From Ulva prolifera (Eukaryota > Chlorophyta > Ulvophyceae > Ulvales > Ulvaceae): a stretch of DNA of 64,000 nt. The notes beneath the pieces were generated by a model that saw only the letters and a list, made by a program, of their open reading frames with translations, searched no databases and was not told the DNA's origin. Position 1 is the first letter of the stretch; each line of letters begins with the position of its first letter. The stretch spans positions 9,075,528 to 9,139,527 of the forward strand of contig CM041200.1 in NCBI GenBank assembly GCA_023078555.1, written 5' to 3'. A program made the translations under genes and the position numbers. Of this stretch, positions 1-13,636 are shown piece by piece.

Positions 1-862
1 ATGCCTGACAGAAAGTCGAGGTGACCACCTTCATTTGCCAGGCCTACATCTGCAGGTGGTCGGTTCTTGATCTATCGCGCGAAGTCCTGTTCGAAGTCGG
101 CTGGTGCGTGGATGTCTCACAGAGATACACGGGGTCTCCTTCACGCACAGGAGCACAGCAGCACTGCTCACGCACTCTACACTGCCTGTGCCTACGGCAA
201 CCGGCAGTAATTCGTGTGAGGCTGCTGCTGAGGAAGAAGCAGATGTTAACATCTTACATGTTTGCTGCATGTGTGCACATGTGTACAATACCAGAAGTCG
301 GGCCATTAGATGGCAGAGCAGTGCCTGAAAGTGTCTGAGAGCACGGACCAACCAACACACAACAACAAACGAGTGTTTATGGGTGTGCGGCTGTGGCCGG
401 CGCGGGTGGTGCGTGGGTGTGTGCTGCGTGTGGCTTGTTGCGTGGTGTGCGGTTCCCCTGGTTGCTGCTCGCGGTGCTACCTGCCTTGCTTGCTTTGTCC
501 TTGTAACACAACAACAAACGAGTACACAAACCAGACAGTGAGTACATTCTAAAACACGGCCGCCAGGCTGTCTACCTAGGGTGTGCGCCACAGTTACTGC
601 AGTGGCTTGGAGATTCTGCATGAGGCGACCGGAATGATACGGCTTTGTGGTGTTACTGCTGTGCGGGGAAATGGCGCCCCCTGCCTCTTTACTGTGATCA
701 TTGCATCACACCCATTAGCAAGATCACAAGACCACTCCGAAAGCAGACGGTGACGCCCGCCGGAGCAGTGTTGGTCGTCCGGCTCGACCATTTGTAACAT
801 TCCGGTCTAATTTCTGGGTGGCAGCCCTGGAACTGCTGCAAAGCGACCCAACACTAGCGCCG
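1..862. other. Gene-free left edge, 3' flank of gene A
   Basis: I see no supported gene here. Positions 1 to about 190 are a diverged copy of about 3728-3900, the region upstream of gene B (shared text such as TTCTTGATCTATCGCGCGA). Positions about 470-512 carry the tail of a dispersed repeat ending GTCCTTGTAACAC. Positions 796-855 hold the 3' half of the 102-bp MITE described below. Confidence 0.6.
796..855 (+). mobile_element. Truncated copy of the 102-bp hAT-like MITE
   Basis: The sequence matches the second half of the full copies at 17756 and 36382 (TCTAATTTCTGGGTGGCAGC, then AAAGCGACCCAACACT). The left terminal repeat is missing. It lies just beyond the stop codon of gene A. Confidence 0.6.
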
Positions 863-3554
863 TCACCTGTGTCCCTCAACTGAACCACCGTTCCTACCAG
901 AGTCGCGCCCCTTCTCGAAGCTGATGTAGTCAAAATATTCATCAACCACAGCACCGCGGTCGACCAGCTGCTGCCGGACAGACGCCTCCAGCTCCCCGTC
1001 CGGCGTATCGCCGATGAAGTCTATTGTGTACCTGCCCCAGCTGGGAAGCTCTAGCAGGCCTCGGCACCAGTCCGCGTCAGCGTGACCATCCGAGTCAAGC
1101 GCGGGATTCATTTTCGGACCATCACAAGAACTCAGACGAGATACTTGGAGCTGCGGCATGGCAGAAACAGCCCGAGCCCACGCCCCCACGAGGTCCGCCG
1201 TCACCGGCCGCACCTCCACCTGGAAGTCTGTGAGCGCAGTCAGCTGTGCAAAGCACGCTTCAAACTCATGCGCTCCCGCATGCGTGAATCCTGTGATGGA
1301 CAGCACCCGCAGCTGGCCCATCCCATGCAGTTGCTTTGCCACCATGCTCAACGGCATGCAAAACTGTGCTGGGATGCCTATGCCCAGTGATGTCAGCATC
1401 CCCAGCGGCTGCAGCGGCTGTGCCAGGAACGTGCTGCACATTTCCTTACCCTCCTCCCCGCTGTCCCCCAGCCACAACTTGACATTAAGCGCCTGCAGAG
1501 AGGTGAAAGTCGCTAGAAGCAGCAGGATCGGTGCAACACGCTCTGCCCCCTCAAACAATGGTCCGCCATCCTCCAAAGTCCCACCGTGCAGATGGCAACT
1601 CACGCCCGAGGCTGACGCTGCGAGGCCGGGGATGCTAGACTGCAGCGCCTTGGCCACCGCTTCTGACATGCGTCTCTCAACAAACACAGACACCACCTTT
1701 TCAAGGGTGTGTCTGTGCGAATGTTCGGTTTGCACGCGGAACCAAAAGCCGTTCAGCGCGCGCTCCTGGCGGGGCTTCCCGAGGCGGACTTCCACGTCCT
1801 CGAGGGCCGGGTGGAGTGCCGCGGCGGCGAGCATGCGCCGCAGCGACCCGCAGTCATCTCCGCACTCTGTCGCTATGTTCGTGTAGATGAGGCGCGTCAG
1901 CGCTGGGAGGCACACGCGGCTCGTGTCGAGGAGCTCCATGCCCGGGGGCGGCCCGTCGTCGCCGCCCGCATCGGCACCGTCGCAGGCCTCGTACGTCAGC
2001 CGCTGTAGCGTGCAGAACGGGCCGAGAATGCCGCTGCAGGAGAGAGGGCGGGCGAGTGGGGCGCGTGAGATGCCAAACGTCAGGGCTGTGAGGGCGGGGG
2101 CGGTGGAGAGGGCGGCGATGACGGGGTCCAGGGAGGGTGGTGTGGTGGTGCCGCTTCCCGGGCCCATGCATGCGGTGAACCTGCGGCGTTTGGGTGCCGG
2201 AGGTGAGCCCGCGGTTGGAGCACGCTGCCTGGATGAGCCGTTGTTGCCGCTGTGCTGGGCAGGCGCTCTCGGCGCAGCGGAGAGGTTAAAGTCTGACAGC
2301 CGGGGTAGCGCTGAGATGGTGGCAGCCATGGCCAGGACGGCCTCCGCCGTGGCCTCATTGACCGCATCTGTTGGGGTTGCCGGCAGGCAGGGGGCGGAGA
2401 GGGTGAGGTAAGTGATGGCGGTGAGCTGCCGTAGGGTGCGGAAGACGATCGCGGCGGGGGAGGAGGGGCAATTCGGAGCGCAGGAAAGGAGCGGCATACG
2501 TAGCGCTGCGAGCTTCGGGTGGTGGAGCAGCACGGAGCAGAGGAGGTTGGCTGACTCGGCGGTGGGGATGGCGCAGTGGAGGGAGAGGGAGGACAGGCCG
2601 GGCAGGGCGGGGTCGGTGCGGGAGAGGAGGTTCAGGAAGCTGAGCACCGAGGCGGCGGGGTGGCCCTCAGCAATGGTGAAGGAGCAGAGCTTGCTGCCTC
2701 GTGATGGGACCACCCACAGATCGGAGTATGCCTGCAGGCACAGGAAGTTGTTGCAGCATTCGGTTTCGGTGCGCCTTGGGGGAGGGGGGAGGGTGGGGGG
2801 TGCACAGTGGGACTGCAAGCTGTGCATGGCAGAATGCAACTGCAGCGTTGCCTGGCGCTGTGGGCTGTTGCGATCGGCACAGTCGTGGTGAGTGACGAAT
2901 GCAAGCCCGTCCGAGGAACAGGCCAGAATCCATGTGCACCAGGAGAAGAGGTTGGCGCGGAGGAAGTGGCAGTCAAGCTATGAGTGGTTCTCCGCACCTG
3001 CTGCAAAACCATGGGCCAAGAGAACACTGCGGGTGCTGATAGTTTTCCGGCTTCACGAAAGACCAGATGCTGCATGTTTTTGCCTAGACTCAGCAAGGCA
3101 TACATCATTGCCTCCTTTGCGACAGCGGAGCGCCAATCTGTGGCTTTGAGCTTGGCTGCAAGAGCTGCTGCGAGCTGTGTAGTGTTGTGCGCAGAGAGCT
3201 TGTCACTCACCTGCACAGGACAATGCCTCACCACGAGACAGCCAGGTCATCACGCGTGGAACCAGTCATGTATCTCGGGATAAACAGCGAAAGGTGTTGC
3301 ATGCACACCTGCAGGGCGAGGCTCAGCTCCTCAACGGCGAGCTGGGATGGGTCTTCTGTGGCTATCGCGGCCCATGTTTCAAATTCATCCAGCGAGATGC
3401 CTTCCGGCATCTCCACAAAGCCATCAAATTCCATGAGTGTCTCTAGTACGGGTGACTTTGTCGCCAGACCAGGGTCAACTGGGACGCAGACGTAGGCAGT
3501 CGACCTTTCGCAGCCGTGAGGAAGAAGCAAACATGGCTTCTCGAGGCTTGGCAT
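863..3554 (-). CDS. Gene A: Skp1/BTB-like domain plus LRR protein
   Basis: Three exons by splice phase: 3554-3309, 3210-2998 and 2731-863 (minus). Together they are 2328 nt, giving 775 aa. Exon 1 starts MPSLEKPCLLLPHG, matching MACVESPCFLLEHG of copies D-F, which fixes the start. It contains VCVPVDPGLATKSPVLETL and a later LDEFETW, a pattern that resembles the beta strand, helix and xxFxxWC helix of Skp1/BTB folds. Exon 2 (213 nt) is alpha-helical. Exon 3 contains LRR-like runs (LPGLSSLSLHCAIP, PLGMLTSLGIGIP), a basic PKRRR patch, and the C-terminal LLELPSWGRYTIDF found in other copies as GLRELPGWGRYxF. It is divergently oriented to gene B, 535 bp away. This is the most diverged family member and has no frameshift. 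A role as substrate adaptor is inferred from architecture only. Confidence 0.72.
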
Positions 3555-4089
3555 AGATGAGCTGCGGCAGTAATATGGCAGCAATGCGGTCGATACTGGA
3601 GCGGTCTCAGCTCAGTTACGTTGCTTGTCGGCTCTCACGCAGCCGGTCTACAGTTCTGACGCTCAAGCTCGTACCAGTATGAATGGTCGCCTGGATATGT
3701 GCGCGGATACAGGCTTCAACGACATGATTGCCTGACACATACACGAGGGGAGTCGGTTGCTTTGCCAAGCCTACATCTGCAAGTGGTCTGTTCTTGATCT
3801 ATCGCGCGACGTCGTTTTCGAATTCTGCTGGCGCGTGCATGCGAGGCGTCTCGTTTGCGCTGGAGCACAGCAGCAGTGCTCATGAACAGACATGGTTAAC
3901 AGCACTGCAGCTCACTGCTGCATTGACTCAGCACACCACCTTGCTCTTTTACATGATCCTGTACCAGTACTTGCATACGTGTTCGACACAAGCGACTTCA
4001 GCTCAATGTGCTAGGTTACACCCCTCTGCCGGAATAGTTTTGTCAAAGTGACCTCAAAACCTCTGGTCTATATCTCAAGGGGCTAAGGC
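3555..4089. promoter_or_regulatory. Shared divergent upstream region of genes A and B
   Basis: Genes A (minus) and B (plus) start at the two ends of this 535-bp interval, so it probably holds both promoters. I see no clear TATA box. The part at 3728-3900 is duplicated at 1-190. No exon is supported inside it. Confidence 0.4.
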
Positions 4090-6708
4090 ATGGCTAGCGT
4101 GGAGAGTCCCTGCTTCCTGCTCGCGCATGGATCACCCCGGTCAAGCGTGTACGCGTGCATCCCGGTGGATGCCTCCTTGGCCAGTCGATCGTCATTGCTG
4201 GCTAGCTTGATGCAGACAAGCGGCATCAAGCAGTTGCCCGAGGCCGTGACGCTGGACGGCTTTGAGACTTGGTGTACAATGCTGCTGGAAGGTACCGGTG
4301 ATGTGGCGACTGAAGACCTCGCTTGCGCCATTCAAGTGCGCTACTGTTGCTGCTTTCTCAGAATTCTGCTGTGCACACCGTGATGACCTGATCGGTAGTG
4401 TGTTATGGTTCCAGGCTGGCGAGAAGATGTGTGAGAGAGGCGAGCCAGCCCTGGCCAAGCTAGCAGCAGTGCTTGCAGACAGGGTCGTGAAGACGTCCTG
4501 GAGTCAGCACTCTGAAGCTGGCAAGATGCAGCGTACCTTAGGACAACTCTCAACGCATTCGAGAGCCCTTGTTTTCCAGCAGCTTCAGCTGTTGGATGGT
4601 GGAGTTTGGTCACACCTGCCTCTACATCTGCAGCATGTGCGCTTTTGTGTCTTATACTGTCCGACAGCTGCACCAGAATGAAGCACTCATTTTGCTCGAA
4701 ACCCTCTGCACTCCATCATTGGTGTTCCAATCCTGATCTTGTCCCACGAGCAATCTTCTCTCTGCAGAAGGTTGTCCAATTGCCAGACCTGACCAGACAG
4801 ACAACCTGAGAGGCGTGGCTCGCATGCACGTCATACTCCTGCATGGACCGTTTGGGACAATAGCCGTGACTAGAACCAGCACTGCTTGCGCAATCGTCTG
4901 AGCTCGCAATCCGGTGATATGGCCGCAAAACCACTGGATTGCCACAGAGCCGCTCTTTCTCTGTGAGAGAAGACGTTCACCCTCTTCTCCTCCCAACTGT
5001 CACAGTGGATCGACACCCTCCATGCCTAGATCCACACTAGCTCTGTACAGGCTCTGGTGGGCACAGCGGCGGCGTGATTCGTCGTCACGCATCCCTGCCG
5101 CGCATGCAGGAGTATCTGAATGCAAACGCCAGCGCCGCCACGGGCTGGTCCCTGACGGTGAAAGGCGCCCACCGGAACAACCAACTCAATGAACTGACCG
5201 GAAGCCCTCCCTCCCAGGAAAGTCTCTCCTTGCTGTCCCGCACCACCCCGATGGGCCCCGGCCTGCACACCCTCCACGTGCCTGCCTCCATCATCCACCC
5301 CGCCGCAGCAGCGCTCCTCTCCCAGGCCCTCCTCCACCACTCCACCCTCACCTCCCTCAGCGTCCCCCATCTCGCGTGGCACGCCGTGGGGGCGTCACCC
5401 CCCGCCGAGGCCATCTACCGCACCCTCCCCCGCCTCTCCCACCTCACCAGCCTCACCGCCTCCATCACCGCTGACCTGATCCAAGACACTTCCGCCACCA
5501 TCGCCACGGTGCGTGCCCTCGCGGCCGCCATCGCCGCCCTCCCCGCCCTCGCATCTGTCACACTTTCAGGTAGCATGACAAGTGACCTGTCACGGCCGCC
5601 GTCCGCGATGCCACCTCCGACCCTTAAGCGACGCCGGACCAACGGCTGCATCGGCCGCGCCGCCACGCCGCCCTCCCTCGACCCCGTCATCGCAGCCCTC
5701 TCCACCGCCCCATCCCTCACAGCCCTCTCCCTCCCCTGGGAGCAGCCGCATGCAAACCAGCTGTCCGTCTCCAGCCTCCGCGGCCCCTTCACCGAGCTCC
5801 GATCCCTGCACATCCATTTCTCCGAATTCTCGGCGCCAACAGCTGAACTCGATGATCCCCTGGACCTGGGGCCGCTGCCCGTGCTGCGCGTGCTGCGCGC
5901 CGAGGTGAAGAGTGGTACGTGGGACACCTTCCCTGCGGCGGCTGTCAGCGCCGCCGCGGCGCGGCAGCCCGCGCTCCAGCTCTTCGACATTTGCGGACCT
6001 ATTGTCAAGGACGGCTATAGAGCCTCTGAAGACCCGGAAGTGTCTCTGGCGTGTACAGGGGATCTGAGCTCGAGCCTCAGGGTCCGGCTGGATGTAGACG
6101 TCAGTGGTTGCCAACTGCAGGACTGCGCGCCACTCCTCGCCAGCCTCTCGCAGCTGTCCAATCTTCACCACCTCACGTTGTCGATAGGCAAAGACCCCTC
6201 CGCGCTCCTAGGTACAGACCCATCACCGCAGCCATGTCTGAAGCCCCTGTCCACCTTGCACACGCTCCGGGAGCTCACGGTCGAGAGTCCCACTGGCGCG
6301 CTGAACGGGATTGTGGCCTCTGCACTGGTGGAGACGCCCCTCAGTACGCTGACTCAGCTGACAGGGCTGTCCCTGTGCGCGGAGGCGTCCCCGCAAGCGT
6401 GCCGGCTCTCCGCGCAGGCGCACAACATTGCCGCGCAGCTGCTCGGGCTCACCCGGTTGCAGCGGCTGCGTGTGGGGGGGCTCCGACAGGAGGCGGCAGC
6501 CGAGTTTGAGTCGTGCCTGGCGCCGCTGACGAGCCTCAAGCACCTAGACCTGGCGCCTGCACCAACCGCCACTATCGCGGCGCGCAGGTCTGCAGCCTCG
6601 CCGTCATGCATGCCGCGTCTATGTGGAGGGCGTGGGCATCGGGCTCCGATTTTGCGCGGCGGTGCACGGGGCCGAGGGAGCGGCCGGGCTGGGGGCAGAA
6701 CGAATTGA
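4090..6708 (+). CDS. Gene B: Skp1/BTB-like plus LRR protein, C-terminus frameshifted
   Basis: Exons 4090-4335, 4415-4636 (222 nt) and 5110-6708 are all in phase 0. Donors are GTGCGC and acceptors are TTCCAG and ATGCAG. The predicted length is 688 aa. Exon 1 begins MASVESPCFLLAHG and has VTLDGFETWCT. Exon 2 begins AGEKMCERGE where other copies have VCEKMGDSG. Exon 3 has LLSRTTPMGPGLHTL, LKRRRTNGCIG and LRRs. Close to the end the normal family C-terminus GLRELPGWGRY is visible only in another frame (GPRERPGWGQ at about 6669-6705). A small indel has therefore replaced roughly the last 50 residues before the premature stop. The gene may be recently damaged or simply shortened. Confidence 0.68.
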
Positions 6709-9304
<2,596 letters not shown>

Positions 9305-10435
9305 ATGCGCCAGCCATCCGGCGAGCGTCCTCCGATCCCAAAACGGCACCGGCCTGACGGATTCATCGGCCGCGCCCCAACGCCGCCCTCCCTCGACCCC
9401 GCGATCGCGGCACTCGCCACCGCCCCCTCCCTCACAGCCCTTACCATCCCCTGGCAGCAGCCGCATGCAAACCAGCTGTCCCTCTCCAGCCTCCGCGGCC
9501 CCTTCACAGCGCTCCGCTGCCTTCACGTTGTCTTCGACAAATCCATCTCTGACGCACGGAAGTCCGATCGCGACATGCAGCCGCTGGACCTTGGGCCGCT
9601 GCTCGCGCTGCGCGTGCTGCGTGCTGAGGTGAGGTACTATGCGAGGGAGACCTTCCGCGCGGCGGCCGTCATCGCCGCCGCGGCGCAGCAACCCGCGTTG
9701 CAGCTCCTGGATATCCGCGAATCAGCTGCCCCGGACACCTGCGGAGCCTCTGTGTGCGCGGCAGAGGCGCCAGCGGGGGCAGAGGACCTGGCCCCTCGCC
9801 TCCATGTGCGACTGGAGCTTCATCTCTGTGTTTGCCGCGGGCAGGACTGCGCGGCATCCCTCGCCAGCCTCTCGCAGCTCTCCAACCTTCACAGCCTCGA
9901 GCTCTTAGTTGGCGAGGGGTTCTCGCAGCCAACATCGCATGCAGATCTGGATCCCCTGACCACCCTGCACTCGCTCCAGTACCTGGAGGTGCAGAGCTCT
10001 GCAGGAACGATGAGCGCGGCCATGGCGGCGACTGCGCTGATGGCGATGCCCCTCAGTGCGCTGACTCAGCTGACACGGCTGTCGCTGTGCGCAGAGGCGT
10101 CACCGGAAGCGGGTGGCTTCTCCCCGCAGGCACGCGCTGTTGTCGCGCAGCTGCTCAGGCTCACCCGGCTGCAACGGCTGCGTGTGGAGACCGGACACGA
10201 GGTGGCAGCCGAGTTCAAGGCAGGCCTGGGGCCGCTGCCGATGCTCACGCACCTCGAGGTGGTGGTCGCGAAGACAGAGGCGCCGACGCGCAGCAATGTG
10301 CAGCATCAGGTGCCTCTGCGCCGCAGCGATATGGGGAGTGTGGGCATCCCGCTAAGGGACTGTGCACGAGCAATGGTGAGCCGGGCCGCACGAATTGGCG
10401 GGCTTGGGTGGGCACAGGCTGAGGATTATCTGTAG
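9305..10435 (+). pseudogene. Gene C: 5'-truncated copy of the Skp1/BTB-LRR family
   Basis: The open frame corresponds only to the later two thirds of exon 3. It starts at the basic patch PIPKRHRPDGFIGRAPTPPSLDP, equivalent to TLKRRRTNGCIGRAATPPSLDP of gene B, its closest relative. It continues through HANQLSLSSLRGPFTALR and several LRRs. Exon 1, exon 2 and the start of exon 3 are absent; the (AC)n array occupies that position. The usual C-terminus (GLRELPGWGRY) is also unrecognisable, replaced by GGLGWAQAEDYL before the stop. The ATG used by the frame is internal, so a functional product is unlikely. Confidence 0.75.
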
Positions 10436-11007
10436 GCTCAGTGGAAATGGAGGCCAGTGAGCGACAAGCCGTTGTTGAGGGTGCTCCTTGTGTAGTGTCG
10501 TATGCTGGTTCCCGAGCTGCGCAGAAGTCAAGTGAACGTTATGGATCCAGCCTCATGCCAGGCTCCTGTACACAACATCAGACAAGCTGGGTGCATGTTG
10601 TGTTGCGGTGCTGTGTAGTGCAGCTGCTGCGTTGCCGGAGTGTATCCGCAGAAATTCACCATCCCGGAGACTCCAGAACAAGGACCTGCTGCATGCTGTG
10701 CGGGCTGCCATTCAGGGGCTACGCAGCTCCCAGCCAGTCTGCGGGAGCGGCCTGCCGCCGCAGTGACATGCAGCACCGCAGTTCCAAGAGGTTTCAGCTA
10801 TTCCTCTGGCCATGGCGAGATGACATGTGGGGCGCACCTTCGGGGTGCTGGCCGGGCCGACAGCAGGCTCTTGTCATCAAACATGCACGAACAGATGTCA
10901 GGTGACTTGGGTATGCACATCGGTCTGACTATATTGATGGGCCCGCAACGTGGGGAGGGTCCGTGCGGGTGTGTTGTTGTGGGGGGGAATGAATTGGTTC
11001 CATGGTG

Positions 11008-11437
11008 TTACAAGGACAAAGACAGCAAGTCGGGCAGCACCGCGAAAGGAGCAAGCAGACGAAGCAAACACCAAGACACCCACGAACATCTCACCTAGCA
11101 CCGGCGCAGCAAGCGACACAGACCCGCAGACCGCCAAGCACACACCCACACACCAGCACACAGCTGCTGCTGCCGCGCGGGCGGCGGGGTCGTGTTGCGT
11201 GTTGGCGTGTGGGTGTGTGTGTTGGGGGTTGGGTCTGGGCCGCGTGCGGGTGCGTGGGTGCGTGGGTCGGGTGTCAGTGTGTGGTTCGTGTGGTGGTGTG
11301 TGGGAGCGTGGGGGTGTGTGTGTGCTTGTTGTGCCTTGGCGTTGGCTGTGGCTCTCTTGCTGCGTGCGCATTGCGTTTCTTGTGCTCTCCCTTTTGGTCC
11401 TGGCGGTGCTACCTGCCCCTCCGGCTTTTTCCTTTGT
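11008..11437. mobile_element. Dispersed repeat bounded by inverted GTTACAAGGACAAAG ends
   Basis: The left end reads GTGTTACAAGGACAAAG, followed by GCGGGCAGCACCGCG-like text. The right end reads CGGTGCTACC...CCTTTGTAACAC, the reverse complement of the same end. The interior is low-complexity CA/GT sequence. The first 140 bp are nearly identical to the reverse complement of 34352-34482. No coding capacity is seen. It may be one element or two abutting 5'-truncated copies in opposite orientation. Confidence 0.55.
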
Positions 11438-11963
11438 AACACACCGGCACACACACGCACAGACCCACACACCCACAAACCCAGACCCACACACGCGCAC
11501 GCACAAACCCCACGGCCGACACACAACATCACAACCACCAGCACCACAACGCCCGCCGCCGGACGACAGGGCCAAACTGTTAAGACGCGTGTTAGTTTCA
11601 TCGAGTGTGCACAGGGGTTAATGCGCGTGCCTGAGCTGGTAAGCATGCTGACTGTGCATGACGACGTGGAGGGGAGCGTACCTTGCCAACGCGTAAAGTC
11701 GCGCGGCAGAAATGAAAGTAAGAATTGTACCGGTGACCTCTAGAGTACACACGACATGCTCTAGCCACTGGGGCTCACCTGAAGCAACGAGTCCTTTGTT
11801 AGATGACTCCTCCCTTGATTATGTCATCTATATTCTTGGATCCCCAGATATGGATATCCCACAACACAAACCCAACACACTGCTGCCTGAGGCCGCCCAT
11901 CATGGCCGCCCGATTGCCGGGGGCCGCCCCGGCCCCAAGACCCACCCCCACCCCACCAAGCCA

Positions 11964-12001
11964 CATGCTCAGACACCATGGTTCCATGGTGTCTGAGCAT
12001 G
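11964..12001. repeat. Perfect 18-bp inverted repeat with 2-nt spacer
   Basis: CATGCTCAGACACCATGG is followed by TT and then its exact reverse complement. The function is unknown. It is one of several compact hairpins in the window. Confidence 0.95.
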
Positions 12002-13183
12002 GTGTCGCCGAATGGCTGTGCAAGCATCCAGGGGTTTCCTTGATTGTATGTTCGTCCCTGCAGGGCTATCTGCCTCTTTTTCATGTGATACCACGTTCAG
12101 TGTCTCTCTACCCTTGCATCTTGCAGCTTGCCCCACCAGACAGGTGGTATATACAGTCAATCGCAGACAAATCCAAGCAGTCAGCATTCCTGCACCTGCT
12201 TGGCCCTTGGATATGGAAGCATTCGCCAGGCTGCAGAGTCACAGAGTGGCCCTAGCATCCTATCAGCACAGACCGTGTCCGGGCAACAGGCCCTCCGTTG
12301 TGGGATGCTCGCCAGACGCCCTCATGTGCCACTTGTTGAGCAGTCCCAACAACGACGAGCCGCATGCTGCAGCTCGAAAACAAATCGCGCACAAGCACAG
12401 TCCCACCGGTGACGGCAAACAACTGACCCGTCAGCACTCTTCTACAACATTCTGAAATGACAACCAGCGAACGCAACTGCAGTGCGCAACTGCTCTCAAC
12501 CCAAAGCTGACTACTTCTATAGGGCGACAACCTCCCTCCACATCCTGTACTGCATCAACTCGAAGCTTCAGCTTCGGCTCAGATCCAGGACCCTGCCTGC
12601 CCGTCAAATGGAGCCCCCCCTGCCGATCTTGAAAATCAAGATCAACGGTCCATCAGCGTCTTTGACATCATAGCCCACCTGTCAAGATCTGATGAATTAG
12701 TGGGGGTCCTCGTTCGCCTGCTGCACATGCACCACAGGGGCGTGAGCTTTCATCCACTGCCAGGTGTCGGCGACACCCCGCCAACTGCAGCAGTCCAGGG
12801 CAATGGCGTGAAAGCAAGTCCAAGCTGCGGAATACATCATGCGCCACTGTGCACAGACCATGCCATATATTAGCATTACAACACTTTGGACCTGTGTTGG
12901 GTTTTGTGGCATAGCTGATTTGGCACACAGCTGCGCTGCTGAGAGCATGGCAAGATGCAGCACTCAAGCATGCCACGATGAGGCTGTCAGATGTAGCCTG
13001 CCACCAGGTCACTGCGTTTCGGTGGCTGCAATCACAACAGTAAAGCAAAGTAAAGTAAACCTGAATTTACCGAGCCGTATCCTATTGGACAGTAGACTTA
13101 AGGATCCTTTGTACAACGCATGAGATGATCCTGGCCAGGCCCTCAAGGAGGCACGCGGCTCGGCAGCGCTACGCTGTGGTGTC

Positions 13184-13541
13184 GCAAAGACACAAGCTAT
13201 AGATGCTGGTGCCTACTGTGGCAGACACGAGCTATAGCTGCTGGTGCCTACTGTGGCAGACACGAGCTATAGCTGCTGGTGCCTACTGTGGCAGACACCA
13301 GCTATAGATGCTGGTGCATACTGTGGCAGACACCAGCTATAGATGCTGGTGCCTACTGTGGCAGACACCAGCTATAGATGCTGGTGCCTACTGTGGCAGA
13401 CACCAGCTATAGATGCTGGTTCCTACTGTGGCAGACACCAGCTATAGATGCTGGTGCCTACTGTGGCAGACACCAGCTATAGATGCTGGTGCCTACTGTG
13501 GCAGACACCAGCTATAGATGCTGGTGCCTACTGTGGCAGGT
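13184..13541. repeat. 35-bp minisatellite, about ten copies
   Basis: The unit contains CTATAGATGCTGGTGCCTAC then TGTGGCAGACACCAG. Copies are near-identical; the first ones vary at GAGCTATAGCTG. There are no unique spacers, so this is not CRISPR. It lies about 100 bp beyond the 3' end of the acidic-repeat gene. Confidence 0.95.
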
Positions 13542-13636
13542 GCCTCAGCATACTGTAGGGAAGGCCTCCCTGGCCTGTGTTGCGAGACCACATGCATGGG
13601 CGTGTGCACGCATACTGTCCACCACATGCAGTGCAA

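Larger units (their letters stand above)
10436..13183. other. Gene-free stretch with mobile-element debris
   Basis: It contains a GT/CA-rich element at 11008-11437 and a perfect hairpin at 11964-12001. I see no supported exon in 10436-11000 or in 12010-13180. The short frames there lack family similarity or splice logic. Confidence 0.5.

Noticed and set aside
13184..13541. Regular direct repeats that could suggest a CRISPR array
   Set aside because: The 35-bp units are contiguous with no unique spacers, the context is eukaryotic, and no cas genes exist; it is a minisatellite.
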